Origin: an uncultured Planctomycetaceae bacterium
Lineage (GTDB): Bacteria; Planctomycetota; Planctomycetia; Pirellulales; Pirellulaceae
DNA: 5,559 nt
Assembly: GCA_903921945.1 (NCBI GenBank)
Contig: CAIXSC010000321.1
Location: forward strand, 1-5,559
Reading direction: 5' to 3'
The notes beneath the pieces are model-generated. The model made no database searches and was not told where the DNA came from. It worked only from the letters and a program-made list of their open reading frames with translations. Position 1 is the first letter of the stretch. Each line of letters opens with the position of its first letter. Position numbers and translations under genes: made by a program. Below, piece by piece: positions 1-5,559 of the stretch.

Positions 1-4
1 CAAA

Positions 5-3000
5 CTATCGCGGCCGGGGGAACGACGGCAAATTCGGGAGCCCCGGAATCTGCGGGAATCCCGGCGGCAAGAGACCTTGCCCCGGTGCCTGCCCCGGTGC
101 CTGTCCCGGTGCTTGGCCGGTGGCCTGTCCGGGGCCGGCGGCTTGGCCTCCGGGGGTGTTCGACAAGCCGGCTTCGCCACCAGCGGCGTTCGCCTGCGGA
201 CCACCGCCCGCGGGATTGGCGGCGCCCGCTGCGCCTCCCGGCGCGATTCGAGGCATCAGGAATTGGTTGATCCCGCGATTCAATCCCTGTTCCAGCAATT
301 TGCCGGCGGAGTCAGCGACAAGGCGTTTCAGCGACGCGGTGAACGCTTGCCGGTCGACGGCCGGCCGCGACAAAGTGCCGCCGATCGGGATCCGAATGCT
401 TTGACCTTTCAACGCCAGCGCCGTGCGGTCGTTCTTCAGCCATTCATCCCGCACGGGAATCTCCGCCATCAGATTCAGCGTTTGGTCGGCGCCGACCGAC
501 CCGCCCGTGATCACCGCCATGTCGCGAACGCTGAACACCAGCCGCTCATGGTGCACTCGACGCTGTTGCCAGTGGAACGGAATCGATTGCTCGGCGACCT
601 GCAGCCACATCCGGTTGCCGGCCGGCTCGCCGCCTTCCGTTTTGGCGATGTAGTTTTTCAGGGTTTGCGCCAGGTTGATCAGTTCCCGAGTCACCGGGCT
701 CGGACCGACCTGCACGCCATGGACGGTCATCAAACCTTGCAACGCGCCGTCGGCGGGCCGTTCGAGCGGCACGACCGCCGGTTGGGCGAGTTCCACGGAG
801 AACTGTCCTTGCACTTCGGCGACGTCGGCCACGATCGGCAAGACGTACTTCATCCACGCCGCGCAGAGCTCGGGTGAGAAGCGAATGTTTTCCAGCACCA
901 TGCCCTTATCCGCCACCATCAGCGGCTCGGCCTGATCGAAGTGAATCCGCGGCGCCATGCGCACGCGGCCTTCCGCGACGGGGATGTCGAGCGGATCGAC
1001 CAGCAGGACGCGGTCGGCGAGCCGCCCGCGCAGTTCTCCTGGACCGATCGGCAAGCCGTACACCGACGCCGCCGACCAGTTCAAGCCGGCTTCGGCCGCC
1101 AACGCTTGGGGGAGCCACGCTAACGAACCGGTGGCTGCGGCGCCGGCAACTCCACCCGCTGGCCCGCTACCTCCTGTCCCGCTACCTCCTGGCAAGCCGC
1201 CTGCTAGCGACCCGCTACCTGTGCGACCGGGCAGTGCTGTCGAGACCGGGGTGGTGCGGACATCGGGCGTGAGAATGGGACCGCGGATCGCGAACTTCCG
1301 CACATCGCGGCCTTCCAGCCGCAGCGAGGGTCCCAGGTATTCGCGCAACCGCATCGTCAGTCGAGGCAGGTCGTAACCGATCTCGCCGTCGAGCGCGAGC
1401 AGGCAGCGGCTCGTCAGTTCCTCGGCGGAACCGGCCACTTCCACACCGACGCCATCGCCATCGATTCGCGACTTCACGCCTCGAATCGCCATTTTCGCGG
1501 CGTCGAACACGCCTTCGCCGCTCCACTTCAACTTGGGCTCGGCCCAGACCGTTTTCAGCGCCGGCGCGGCGGCCTGGGTGCCGGCGGGAGTCACCGCGCC
1601 CGGACCGCCGGCGGCTCCGGCCGTCACCAACTGCGCCGTTGCGACACCAGCCGAGCCGCGTGGTCGGCCAGCGGTCGGCATGCCGGCTGGAACTTGGGTC
1701 GGGCCTGCCGGGTTGGCGGACGCAGCGCTGTTGTACGCGAAGTTTTCGACTTCCAAATCCCAGGCGGTGGCCGTCTCTCCTGCCGCTTGCCGCAGACGCA
1801 CCGTGCCGCTCGCCATCCCGGCCAGTTGCCACGAGACGGGAAGGCGCGGGTCTTGGATCCATGGTCCCAATCGGGAAAGATCGCTTCGCAGCGCGATCGT
1901 CGCCGCCAGCCCGCCTTCGGACTTGCTATCCGGCCCCGTGGCGGACCATTCCAGGTTGTCGGCGCGGAAGGCGATCGCGGAACTGCCGAAGGTCAGCGTC
2001 GGCGCGACGAAACGGCCCCGAGCGGCATCCCAGGTCCCGGCCAATTCCAGTTGCACTTGCGGTTCATGGAGAAACAGGCTTTCGCTGGTGACCGCCAAGT
2101 TGGCGATGTCGCCAGACGCGGCCTTGATTTCCGTCACCGACGGACCGACCAGAACGGTCGCGTTCAAGTTCGCTTGGCCGCTGAGTTCCCAACCGGGCAA
2201 CGGCACGAACGCTTGCAAGCGCGGGAGCCATCGAGCCAGCTCGCCTTGCAACTTGCCTTGCACCGCCCACTGCGATTGGGCTGACGGCGCCGCGACAGGT
2301 TCGGCGAGCACCGCTTGCAGTTCATCGCCCTCGGCGGCGACCGTCAACGACGCTTTATGAACCGCGGAGAGAGCTCCGCCGGCTGTCGCCGCTTCCACAT
2401 CCACGACGGTCTTCAGCGCGGATTCGCGCCACGGCCGCGAGCCGTTGATGGTCAGTTCAAATTTGGCGAGCGTGAACTCGCCGTGGCCGACTACGCGATC
2501 CGTTTCGCCCGCGACCCAAGTGAGGTCGCCGCGCAGGTCGCCTGCCAACCGCGTGCCACCCAAGTCGACGAACTGGGACAGCTCCGATGCCAAACGGCTT
2601 AAATCGCCTTCCAGTTGCATTCCGCCTTCGGCCGCTGTTCCTTTCGCGACCGCGCGGAGGAAGCTGGAACGGCACTCCAACTGTTCCACGATCGGCCCGC
2701 GCGGTCCTTGCGAGGCGGCGAGCGTCACGAGCACCGGCTGTTCCCAAGTGACTTGGCGGCCGTCATTGACCGCCGTCAAATTGCTCGATTCGAGACGCGC
2801 CCGCCATTGGCGGCCTTGCGGTTGCTGCCGGCTGTCTAGCGACACGGCCACCTTGCCCGACGTGATTTCCGTGCCTTGACGAATATGCAGTGTCGACGGG
2901 AAAAGTCGCGAGAGCTGCGCGAGGTCGAGCTGACCTTGGAGCGCGAAATCCTCGTCCTGAAGCAGCGCCGCCCACAGCGCCGGGTTGGCTCCGTTTGTGA

Positions 3001-4438
3001 ACGCGGAGAGCGGCATGCCGCCTTGCGCCTCCAACGTCGCGATGTCCGACGCCAAGGCCAAGTCGCGAACTTCGATCCGAGTGCCGTCGAACGCCACCGA
3101 ACCTTTGGTTTCCAACCGCGGCAGCCGCAGCGTATCGCTTCCGATCCACGGCTCGGCCCGCAACAACAAATCGTTCGCCGCGCATTTTTCAATCACGACT
3201 CGATGCGCCGCCCCGTCCCACTCGTACACGCCTTCGGCCGTCGCGTCGCCCGCAAGCTCGATCGGCCCCACGAACCGTCGCAGCACCGGCGTCAAACTAT
3301 CGAGCGGAAACCCGCGGGTCTTGAGTGTCGTCTGGCCTTTGCCCGCGCCCGTTCCCGCTTCCCACCGCAGCACCGTCTCGAACACGCCAGGCTCGGCAGG
3401 CGCAGCGGCTGTCGCGGCGGTACTCGTGGCGGCAGTCGCAGCGGTACGCGTGGCGGCATTCGCCGACCCGCGAGCGGCGGTCGCAGCGTTGACGGCCGCG
3501 GTCAGCGGGACGGCTTTCCGGGTGCCGGCGATCGGGGTCAATCGAAGCCTCGTCGGGTGACTCGTCGGGTGACTTGTCGGGTGACTCGTCGAGTGACTCG
3601 CGGAGGCGTCGAGCGTGGCGGCGCCGTTGGTCGGCAAGCCGTTGACGGCCGAGCCGTTCGCGGCCGCGACAGCTTCACCGCGAACGCTGGCTTCGATCGG
3701 GCCCGAGGACGGCAGGAGGATGGTCGAATCGAGTCGATCGAAGCGCCATTGGCCGCCGGTCGCTTCGTCCGCCAGCGTCAGCGACCCTTGGACGATTTCG
3801 ATCGCCAAAGTCGACGCGGCTCCCGAGGACGGTTCCCGGACAAGGGGTTCGAGGAGATCCTCCCAGTTGCTGCCATCCGAACGCAACACGACGAGCGCTT
3901 GCGGGTTTTCCACTCGCACCACACCCAAGTCGTCGCGACGGAGCAGCAGTCCGATGAGCGATCGGCCGGTGGCGATCGATTCGGCGGCGAGCACCGTTTC
4001 GCCCTTCGCATCGACCATTTTCACGTCGTACAGACGCACGGGCGAAGCCCAGCCGAACGACGCCGAACCGACGGTGACTTTACCCGCGAGCTTCGTGGTC
4101 GCTCGATCGACGAGCTGTTGACGCAGCGATGAATGGGCGACAATCGCCGGCGCGATCCACACCACTAGCGCGGGAACGAGCGCCCAAAGAGCCAGCTTGA
4201 GGTAGCGGCGTCGGCGAGTGAGCTGCCGCGCCTCGCGGAAATCCTCGCGGTCCGCGCGCTCATGCCGCTCCAGTCGCTCAGGCCGATCGCTTTCATCGCG
4301 ATCGCTTTCAAGCCGATCGTGTTCGTGACGATCGTGTTCGTGGCGATCGTGTCCGTGGCGAACTGGCCGTTCGTGGCGAACGTTGTCGTCCTCGGGCTGC
4401 CGACGATGTCGTGGGGAATCGTCATCCATGGCGTCCAT
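5..4438 (-). CDS. AsmA-like (AsmA/TamB/YhdP superfamily) single-pass inner-membrane protein with large periplasmic domain
   Basis: The 1477-residue protein begins with a charged cytoplasmic segment (residues 1-78) ending in RRRR (75-78). A single hydrophobic helix follows (about 80-101), and the positive-inside rule puts the rest in the periplasm. Residues 103-200 look like an AsmA-family N-terminus: a helix just after the membrane, then short alternating beta strands and the phrase SPVRLYDVKMVDAKGE. Beta-rich repeats continue to about 1120. Residues 1120-1395 resemble the AsmA C-terminal region, with GTLSRPAVD (1355-1363) followed by an amphipathic helix. Low-complexity inserts lie at about 250-350 (Ala/Thr/Ser), 903-962 (Pro/Ala/Gly) and 1062-1105 (Gly/Ser), and a Gly/Pro/Gln tail spans 1397-1477. 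Known family members form long hydrophobic grooves that move phospholipids between the membranes or affect outer-membrane assembly; that role here is inference. At 1477 residues it is somewhat longer than E. coli TamB or YhdP (about 1,260), partly because of the inserts. No TamB-type C-terminal domain is recognised. The stop is TAG. Two start codons compete: ATG at 4438 and ATG at 4429 (codon 4). Confidence 0.8.
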   Translation of the reverse strand: MDAMDDDSPRHRRQPEDDNVRHERPVRHGHDRHEHDRHEHDRLESDRDESDRPERLERHERADREDFREARQLTRRRRYLKLALWALVPALVVWIAPAIVAHSSLRQQLVDRATTKLAGKVTVGSASFGWASPVRLYDVKMVDAKGETVLAAESIATGRSLIGLLLRRDDLGVVRVENPQALVVLRSDGSNWEDLLEPLVREPSSGAASTLAIEIVQGSLTLADEATGGQWRFDRLDSTILLPSSGPIEASVRGEAVAAANGSAVNGLPTNGAATLDASASHSTSHPTSHPTSHPTRLRLTPIAGTRKAVPLTAAVNAATAARGSANAATRTAATAATSTAATAAAPAEPGVFETVLRWEAGTGAGKGQTTLKTRGFPLDSLTPVLRRFVGPIELAGDATAEGVYEWDGAAHRVVIEKCAANDLLLRAEPWIGSDTLRLPRLETKGSVAFDGTRIEVRDLALASDIATLEAQGGMPLSAFTNGANPALWAALLQDEDFALQGQLDLAQLSRLFPSTLHIRQGTEITSGKVAVSLDSRQQPQGRQWRARLESSNLTAVNDGRQVTWEQPVLVTLAASQGPRGPIVEQLECRSSFLRAVAKGTAAEGGMQLEGDLSRLASELSQFVDLGGTRLAGDLRGDLTWVAGETDRVVGHGEFTLAKFELTINGSRPWRESALKTVVDVEAATAGGALSAVHKASLTVAAEGDELQAVLAEPVAAPSAQSQWAVQGKLQGELARWLPRLQAFVPLPGWELSGQANLNATVLVGPSVTEIKAASGDIANLAVTSESLFLHEPQVQLELAGTWDAARGRFVAPTLTFGSSAIAFRADNLEWSATGPDSKSEGGLAATIALRSDLSRLGPWIQDPRLPVSWQLAGMASGTVRLRQAAGETATAWDLEVENFAYNSAASANPAGPTQVPAGMPTAGRPRGSAGVATAQLVTAGAAGGPGAVTPAGTQAAAPALKTVWAEPKLKWSGEGVFDAAKMAIRGVKSRIDGDGVGVEVAGSAEELTSRCLLALDGEIGYDLPRLTMRLREYLGPSLRLEGRDVRKFAIRGPILTPDVRTTPVSTALPGRTGSGSLAGGLPGGSGTGGSGPAGGVAGAAATGSLAWLPQALAAEAGLNWSAASVYGLPIGPGELRGRLADRVLLVDPLDIPVAEGRVRMAPRIHFDQAEPLMVADKGMVLENIRFSPELCAAWMKYVLPIVADVAEVQGQFSVELAQPAVVPLERPADGALQGLMTVHGVQVGPSPVTRELINLAQTLKNYIAKTEGGEPAGNRMWLQVAEQSIPFHWQQRRVHHERLVFSVRDMAVITGGSVGADQTLNLMAEIPVRDEWLKNDRTALALKGQSIRIPIGGTLSRPAVDRQAFTASLKRLVADSAGKLLEQGLNRGINQFLMPRIAPGGAAGAANPAGGGPQANAAGGEAGLSNTPGGQAAGPGQATGQAPGQAPGQAPGQGLLPPGFPQIPGLPNLPSFPRPR
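83..130 (-). repeat. 12-base in-frame tandem repeat encoding GQAP tetrapeptides
   Basis: Units of 12 bases carry CCCGGTGC on the plus strand at 81, 93 and 105, with a diverged copy at about 117. They encode GQAT, GQAP, GQAP, GQAP (residues 1437-1452). This lies in the Gly/Pro/Gln-rich C-terminal tail (residues 1397-1477, bases 8-250), which has no predicted fold and ends PSFPRPR. Confidence 0.8.
1163..1191 (-). repeat. 15-base direct repeat in the Gly/Ser-rich linker
   Basis: The 14-base word CCCGCTACCTCCTG occurs at 1163-1176 and again at 1178-1191, one period of 15 bases. A shorter related copy, CCCGCTACCT, lies at 1211-1220. The segment encodes part of a Gly/Ser-rich linker (residues 1062-1105) that separates the long beta region from the C-terminal AsmA-like region. 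Confidence 0.7.
3417..3464 (-). repeat. 24-base imperfect tandem duplication in the Ala/Thr-rich insert
   Basis: Bases 3417-3440 and 3441-3464 align with three mismatches in 24, both opening GCGGTAC on the plus strand. They encode part of the Ala/Thr linker (about residues 325-341), giving an octapeptide pattern like A-N/T-A-A-T-R/S-T-A. The surrounding 3389-3508 is a longer Ala/Thr-rich linker (residues 311-350) that looks unstructured. Confidence 0.7.
3551..3598 (-). repeat. 12-base in-frame tandem repeat encoding SHPT tetrapeptides
   Basis: Four units of 12 bases are anchored by GTGACT on the plus strand at 3557, 3569, 3581 and 3593. They encode SHST, SHPT, SHPT, SHPT (residues 281-296). 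The units differ at very few positions, which suggests recent slippage. They sit in the first low-complexity insert of the periplasmic domain, just before a strand-like RLRLTP. Confidence 0.85.
4274..4348 (-). repeat. 15-base in-frame tandem repeat encoding DRHEH-type pentapeptides
   Basis: Five 15-base units encode residues 31-55: DRHEH, DRHEH, DRLES, DRDES, DRPER. Each unit carries CGATCG at the same phase on the plus strand (starts at 4284, 4299, 4314, 4329 and 4344). The period is a multiple of three, so copy-number changes would keep the frame. The result is a disordered, highly charged, His-rich cytoplasmic tail ahead of the membrane helix. Metal binding or electrostatic contact with a partner is possible, but no known motif is present. 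Confidence 0.85.
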
Positions 4439-4439
4439 G

Positions 4440-4443
4440 CTCC
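4440..4443 (-). promoter_or_regulatory. Possible Shine-Dalgarno GGAG that favours the second ATG
   Basis: On the coding strand GGAG lies one base before the ATG at 4438, which is too close to serve it. It lies ten bases before the in-frame ATG at 4427-4429 (codon 4), a more workable spacing. If it is used, the protein starts MDDDSPR and is three residues shorter. The motif is only four bases long, and many GC-rich diderms initiate without one, so this is a hint only. Confidence 0.3.
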
Positions 4444-4473
4444 AGCAATTCCAACCGCGGGCGCGTGCCGAAA

Positions 4474-4502
4474 CCGCGCGAGGCCCGGGACTCGCTACGC
4501 GG
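4474..4502 (-). terminator. Imperfect GC-rich hairpin between the two genes; weak terminator or leader structure
   Basis: CCGCGCGAG (4474-4482) can pair with CTCG plus CGCGG (4491-4494 and 4498-4502) if CTA is bulged out, leaving an eight-base loop CCCGGG core. On the transcribed (minus) strand the stem is followed by TTTC, a very poor U-tract. A rival outer stem is GTGCCG (4465-4470) with CGGCAC (4500-4505). The structure lies after the protease stop and before the AsmA-like start, so it could attenuate read-through or form a leader. GC-rich DNA forms such stems readily by chance. Confidence 0.25.
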
Positions 4503-4512
4503 CACGATCGAC

Positions 4513-4524
4513 CGCCGCGCGGCG
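4513..4524. other. Perfect 12-base palindrome CGCCGCGCGGCG in the intergenic gap
   Basis: This self-complementary 12-mer lies in the 120-base gap (4439-4558), with a seven-base G run (C on the coding strand) at 4538-4544 nearby. As RNA it has no loop, so it would act as DNA if at all, for example as a dimeric-protein operator. Its pure G/C content makes a chance origin plausible. Confidence 0.3.
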
Positions 4525-4527
4525 TGG

Positions 4528-4533
4528 ATTGTA
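4528..4533 (-). promoter_or_regulatory. -10-like hexamer TACAAT, possible promoter of the AsmA-like gene
   Basis: TACAAT on the minus strand matches the sigma-70 -10 consensus at five of six positions. It stands out in a GC-rich gap, 26 bases past the protease stop. The hexamer 17 bases upstream, TGGGAC, is a poor -35. If the site is used, transcription would start near 4521, on the 12-base palindrome, with a leader of about 80 bases. It is equally possible that the AsmA-like gene is read through from the protease gene. Confidence 0.2.
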
Positions 4534-4558
4534 GGAAGGGGGGGCCAATCGTCCCAGA

Positions 4559-5527
4559 TCAATTGCCGAGCACATGCTGGACAGCGGCAAGCAGATCCAA
4601 CCGGGCGAAAGTTAGGCCGGAAGCGGGGTCGGCCACCTTGGCGCCCGTTTTCTGAAACACGGCAAGCATGGCGTCGGGAAGCGTAGGACCGTCCGCTTTC
4701 CAGTCGTATTTCGCCGTTTCAATCGCCTCGCGGAGGATCATGGCCGCCCCGCAAGCGATGGCGTTCGAGGAACTGGTGGCGGCAGCGGGCACCACCAAAA
4801 CGACCTTGGCATGGCGATCCAGGTAAACTTCGTCTTTGCCCGGCCGCACCGCGCCGATCGCGAAACAATCGGCTTGGCAGGCAGGCCACGAAATGCCTCG
4901 GGTGAACTGATGGTTGCCCGTCGGGGCGCTGACCCAGATCCCCATCGCCCGCAACTTCCGCAACGGTTCGTCAATCTCCGTCGGCACCGGCATGCCATGT
5001 TCCAGATCATCGACCGGGGCCAAATTCACGACCGTGATCCGGTGCTTGTCGGCATTGTCCACAATCCATCGCAAGCCGGCCGCCAAGCTTTGGCTGTCCC
5101 GCACATTGCAGTGGCAGCACTCAAGCGCCCGAATCACGGCGACTTGATTGTTCGGCACAACGCCCCATCGACCATCAAGATTCAAGGACGACGGAATGCC
5201 GATCGTCGATCCGTGATAACCGCGGCCCTCATGCCGCGGATCGTTGTCGCCGTCCACACTGTCGTAAGTCACTCGGACCTTAGGCAGATCCCCCACCTTC
5301 GCCGTCCACTCGGGCATCGCCAACTTGCAGCCGTCATCTACCAACGCGAGCGTCTGACCACGCCCCATCGAGAGCCGTTCGCCATACTTCTCCCAGACCG
5401 CAGTCACGCCAATCCGACGGAATTCCACCGGATTGGTCGGCTCGCCCGCCATGGCCAACCCCAACGCCGAGGCCGTCAAGACAAACACCAACGCCGCGAA
5501 GATAAGCCGCAAAGTGGATCGAGGCAT
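4559..5527 (-). CDS. Secreted subtilisin-like serine protease (S8 family), divergent active-site motifs
   Basis: This 322-residue protein opens with a signal peptide: MPRSTLR, a hydrophobic core (8-24) and a likely signal-peptidase site after AMA (25-27). Subtilase motifs follow in order. LALVDDG (60-66) holds the probable catalytic Asp64. HGSTIG (105-110) holds His105 where the family has HGTHVAG. INVVNLS-like ITVVNLA lies at 164-170. The oxyanion-hole Asn205 is in APTGN (201-205), followed by WPAC and FAIGAV. ATSSSNA (250-256) holds probable Ser252 in place of GTSMAAP, then ACGAAMIL. The C-terminal TGAKVADP...ARLDLLAAV matches the usual end of the fold. It is a compact, nearly single-domain subtilase with no clear propeptide. 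Seven cysteines occur in the mature part: C67, C137, C138, C140, C217, C221 and C259. The ATG at 5527 is chosen because it gives the signal peptide, but the frame stays open to the window edge. No Shine-Dalgarno precedes it. The substrate is unknown, and the loss of the motif Pro leaves activity uncertain. Confidence 0.85.
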   Translation of the reverse strand: MPRSTLRLIFAALVFVLTASALGLAMAGEPTNPVEFRRIGVTAVWEKYGERLSMGRGQTLALVDDGCKLAMPEWTAKVGDLPKVRVTYDSVDGDNDPRHEGRGYHGSTIGIPSSLNLDGRWGVVPNNQVAVIRALECCHCNVRDSQSLAAGLRWIVDNADKHRITVVNLAPVDDLEHGMPVPTEIDEPLRKLRAMGIWVSAPTGNHQFTRGISWPACQADCFAIGAVRPGKDEVYLDRHAKVVLVVPAAATSSSNAIACGAAMILREAIETAKYDWKADGPTLPDAMLAVFQKTGAKVADPASGLTFARLDLLAAVQHVLGN

Positions 5528-5536
5528 GGGGGAGGT

Positions 5537-5559
5537 GCTGGTTGCTGGTTGCTGGTTGC
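5537..5559 (-). repeat. Tandem heptamer repeat just upstream of the protease gene, cut by the window edge
   Basis: GCTGGTT is repeated at 5537-5543, 5544-5550 and 5551-5557, with GC of a further copy at 5558-5559. The coding strand reads as repeats of AACCAGC. All visible copies are identical. The array ends about nine bases before the start codon, and the total copy number cannot be seen. The period of seven is not a multiple of three, which fits a non-coding repeat, unlike the in-frame repeats in the neighbouring gene. Confidence 0.85.

Noticed and set aside
77..877. Plus-strand open frame of 266 codons over the C-terminal part of the AsmA-like gene
   Set aside because: Its N-terminus is only the antisense reading of the GQAP repeat, and the rest is Arg/His-rich noise with no recognisable family. 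The minus-strand frame explains the region.
1533..2360. Plus-strand open frame of 275 codons
   Set aside because: It is antisense to the beta-rich part of the AsmA-like gene, has atypical composition and no motif. It is a shadow of the real gene.
2876..4132. Plus-strand open frame of 418 codons opposite the AsmA-like gene
   Set aside because: The translation is Arg-rich with no domain, signal or membrane segment. It lies wholly antisense to a coherent AsmA-like protein. Long antisense open frames are expected in GC-rich genes with G/C third positions.
4274..4348. CRISPR-like array
   Set aside because: The period is only 15 bases with no spacers, and the units encode an in-frame pentapeptide. 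No cas gene is present.
5531..5559. A divergent plus-strand gene starting at TTG 5542 behind GGAGG
   Set aside because: GGAGG with a six-base spacing to TTG looks tempting and the frame reads LLVAGC, but only 18 bases are visible and they are the heptamer repeat. It cannot be supported without sequence to the right.
5528..5559. N-terminal extension of the protease through the heptamer repeat
   Set aside because: The frame is open to the window edge, but the ATG at 5527 gives a textbook signal peptide, and an extension would bury it behind a low-complexity segment.

Overview
The window is GC-rich (roughly 60-65 % G+C by eye) and holds two genes, both on the minus strand. Coding density is high, codons favour G or C at the third position, and both products are envelope proteins. 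Together these suggest a diderm bacterium. A very long AsmA-like protein with Pro/Gly/Ala-rich linkers, next to a secreted subtilase with no convincing Shine-Dalgarno site, most resembles Planctomycetota (Pirellulales-like). That placement is inference from style, not from a marker gene.

Layout in the direction of transcription (right to left): (1) 5528-5559, the edge of an intergenic region carrying a tandem heptamer repeat that runs off the window; (2) 5527-4559, a 322-residue secreted subtilisin-like (S8) protease with a signal peptide and a recognisable Asp/His/Asn/Ser active-site set, though two motifs are unusual; (3) 4558-4439, a 120-base gap with a poly-C tract, a -10-like hexamer, a perfect 12-base palindrome and an imperfect GC-rich hairpin; (4) 4438-5, a 1477-residue single-pass membrane protein of the AsmA/TamB/YhdP-like superfamily that fills 80 % of the window. 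Only four bases follow its stop codon.

The large protein starts with a charged, His-rich cytoplasmic tail of pentapeptide repeats. One transmembrane helix follows, then about 1,300 residues of beta-rich periplasmic sequence broken by three low-complexity inserts, and finally a Gly/Pro/Gln tail. The low-complexity stretches and terminal tails carry in-frame short tandem DNA repeats with periods of 12, 15 or 24 bases. By family analogy the protein may serve envelope lipid transport or outer-membrane homeostasis.

The two genes share a strand, but nothing in the sequence links their functions. I see no mobile element, CRISPR array, RNA gene or defence system. The points most worth a second look are the heptamer repeat abutting the protease start, the excess of CGATCG palindromes, the in-frame repeat arrays of the AsmA-like gene, and the variant active-site motifs and cysteines of the protease.
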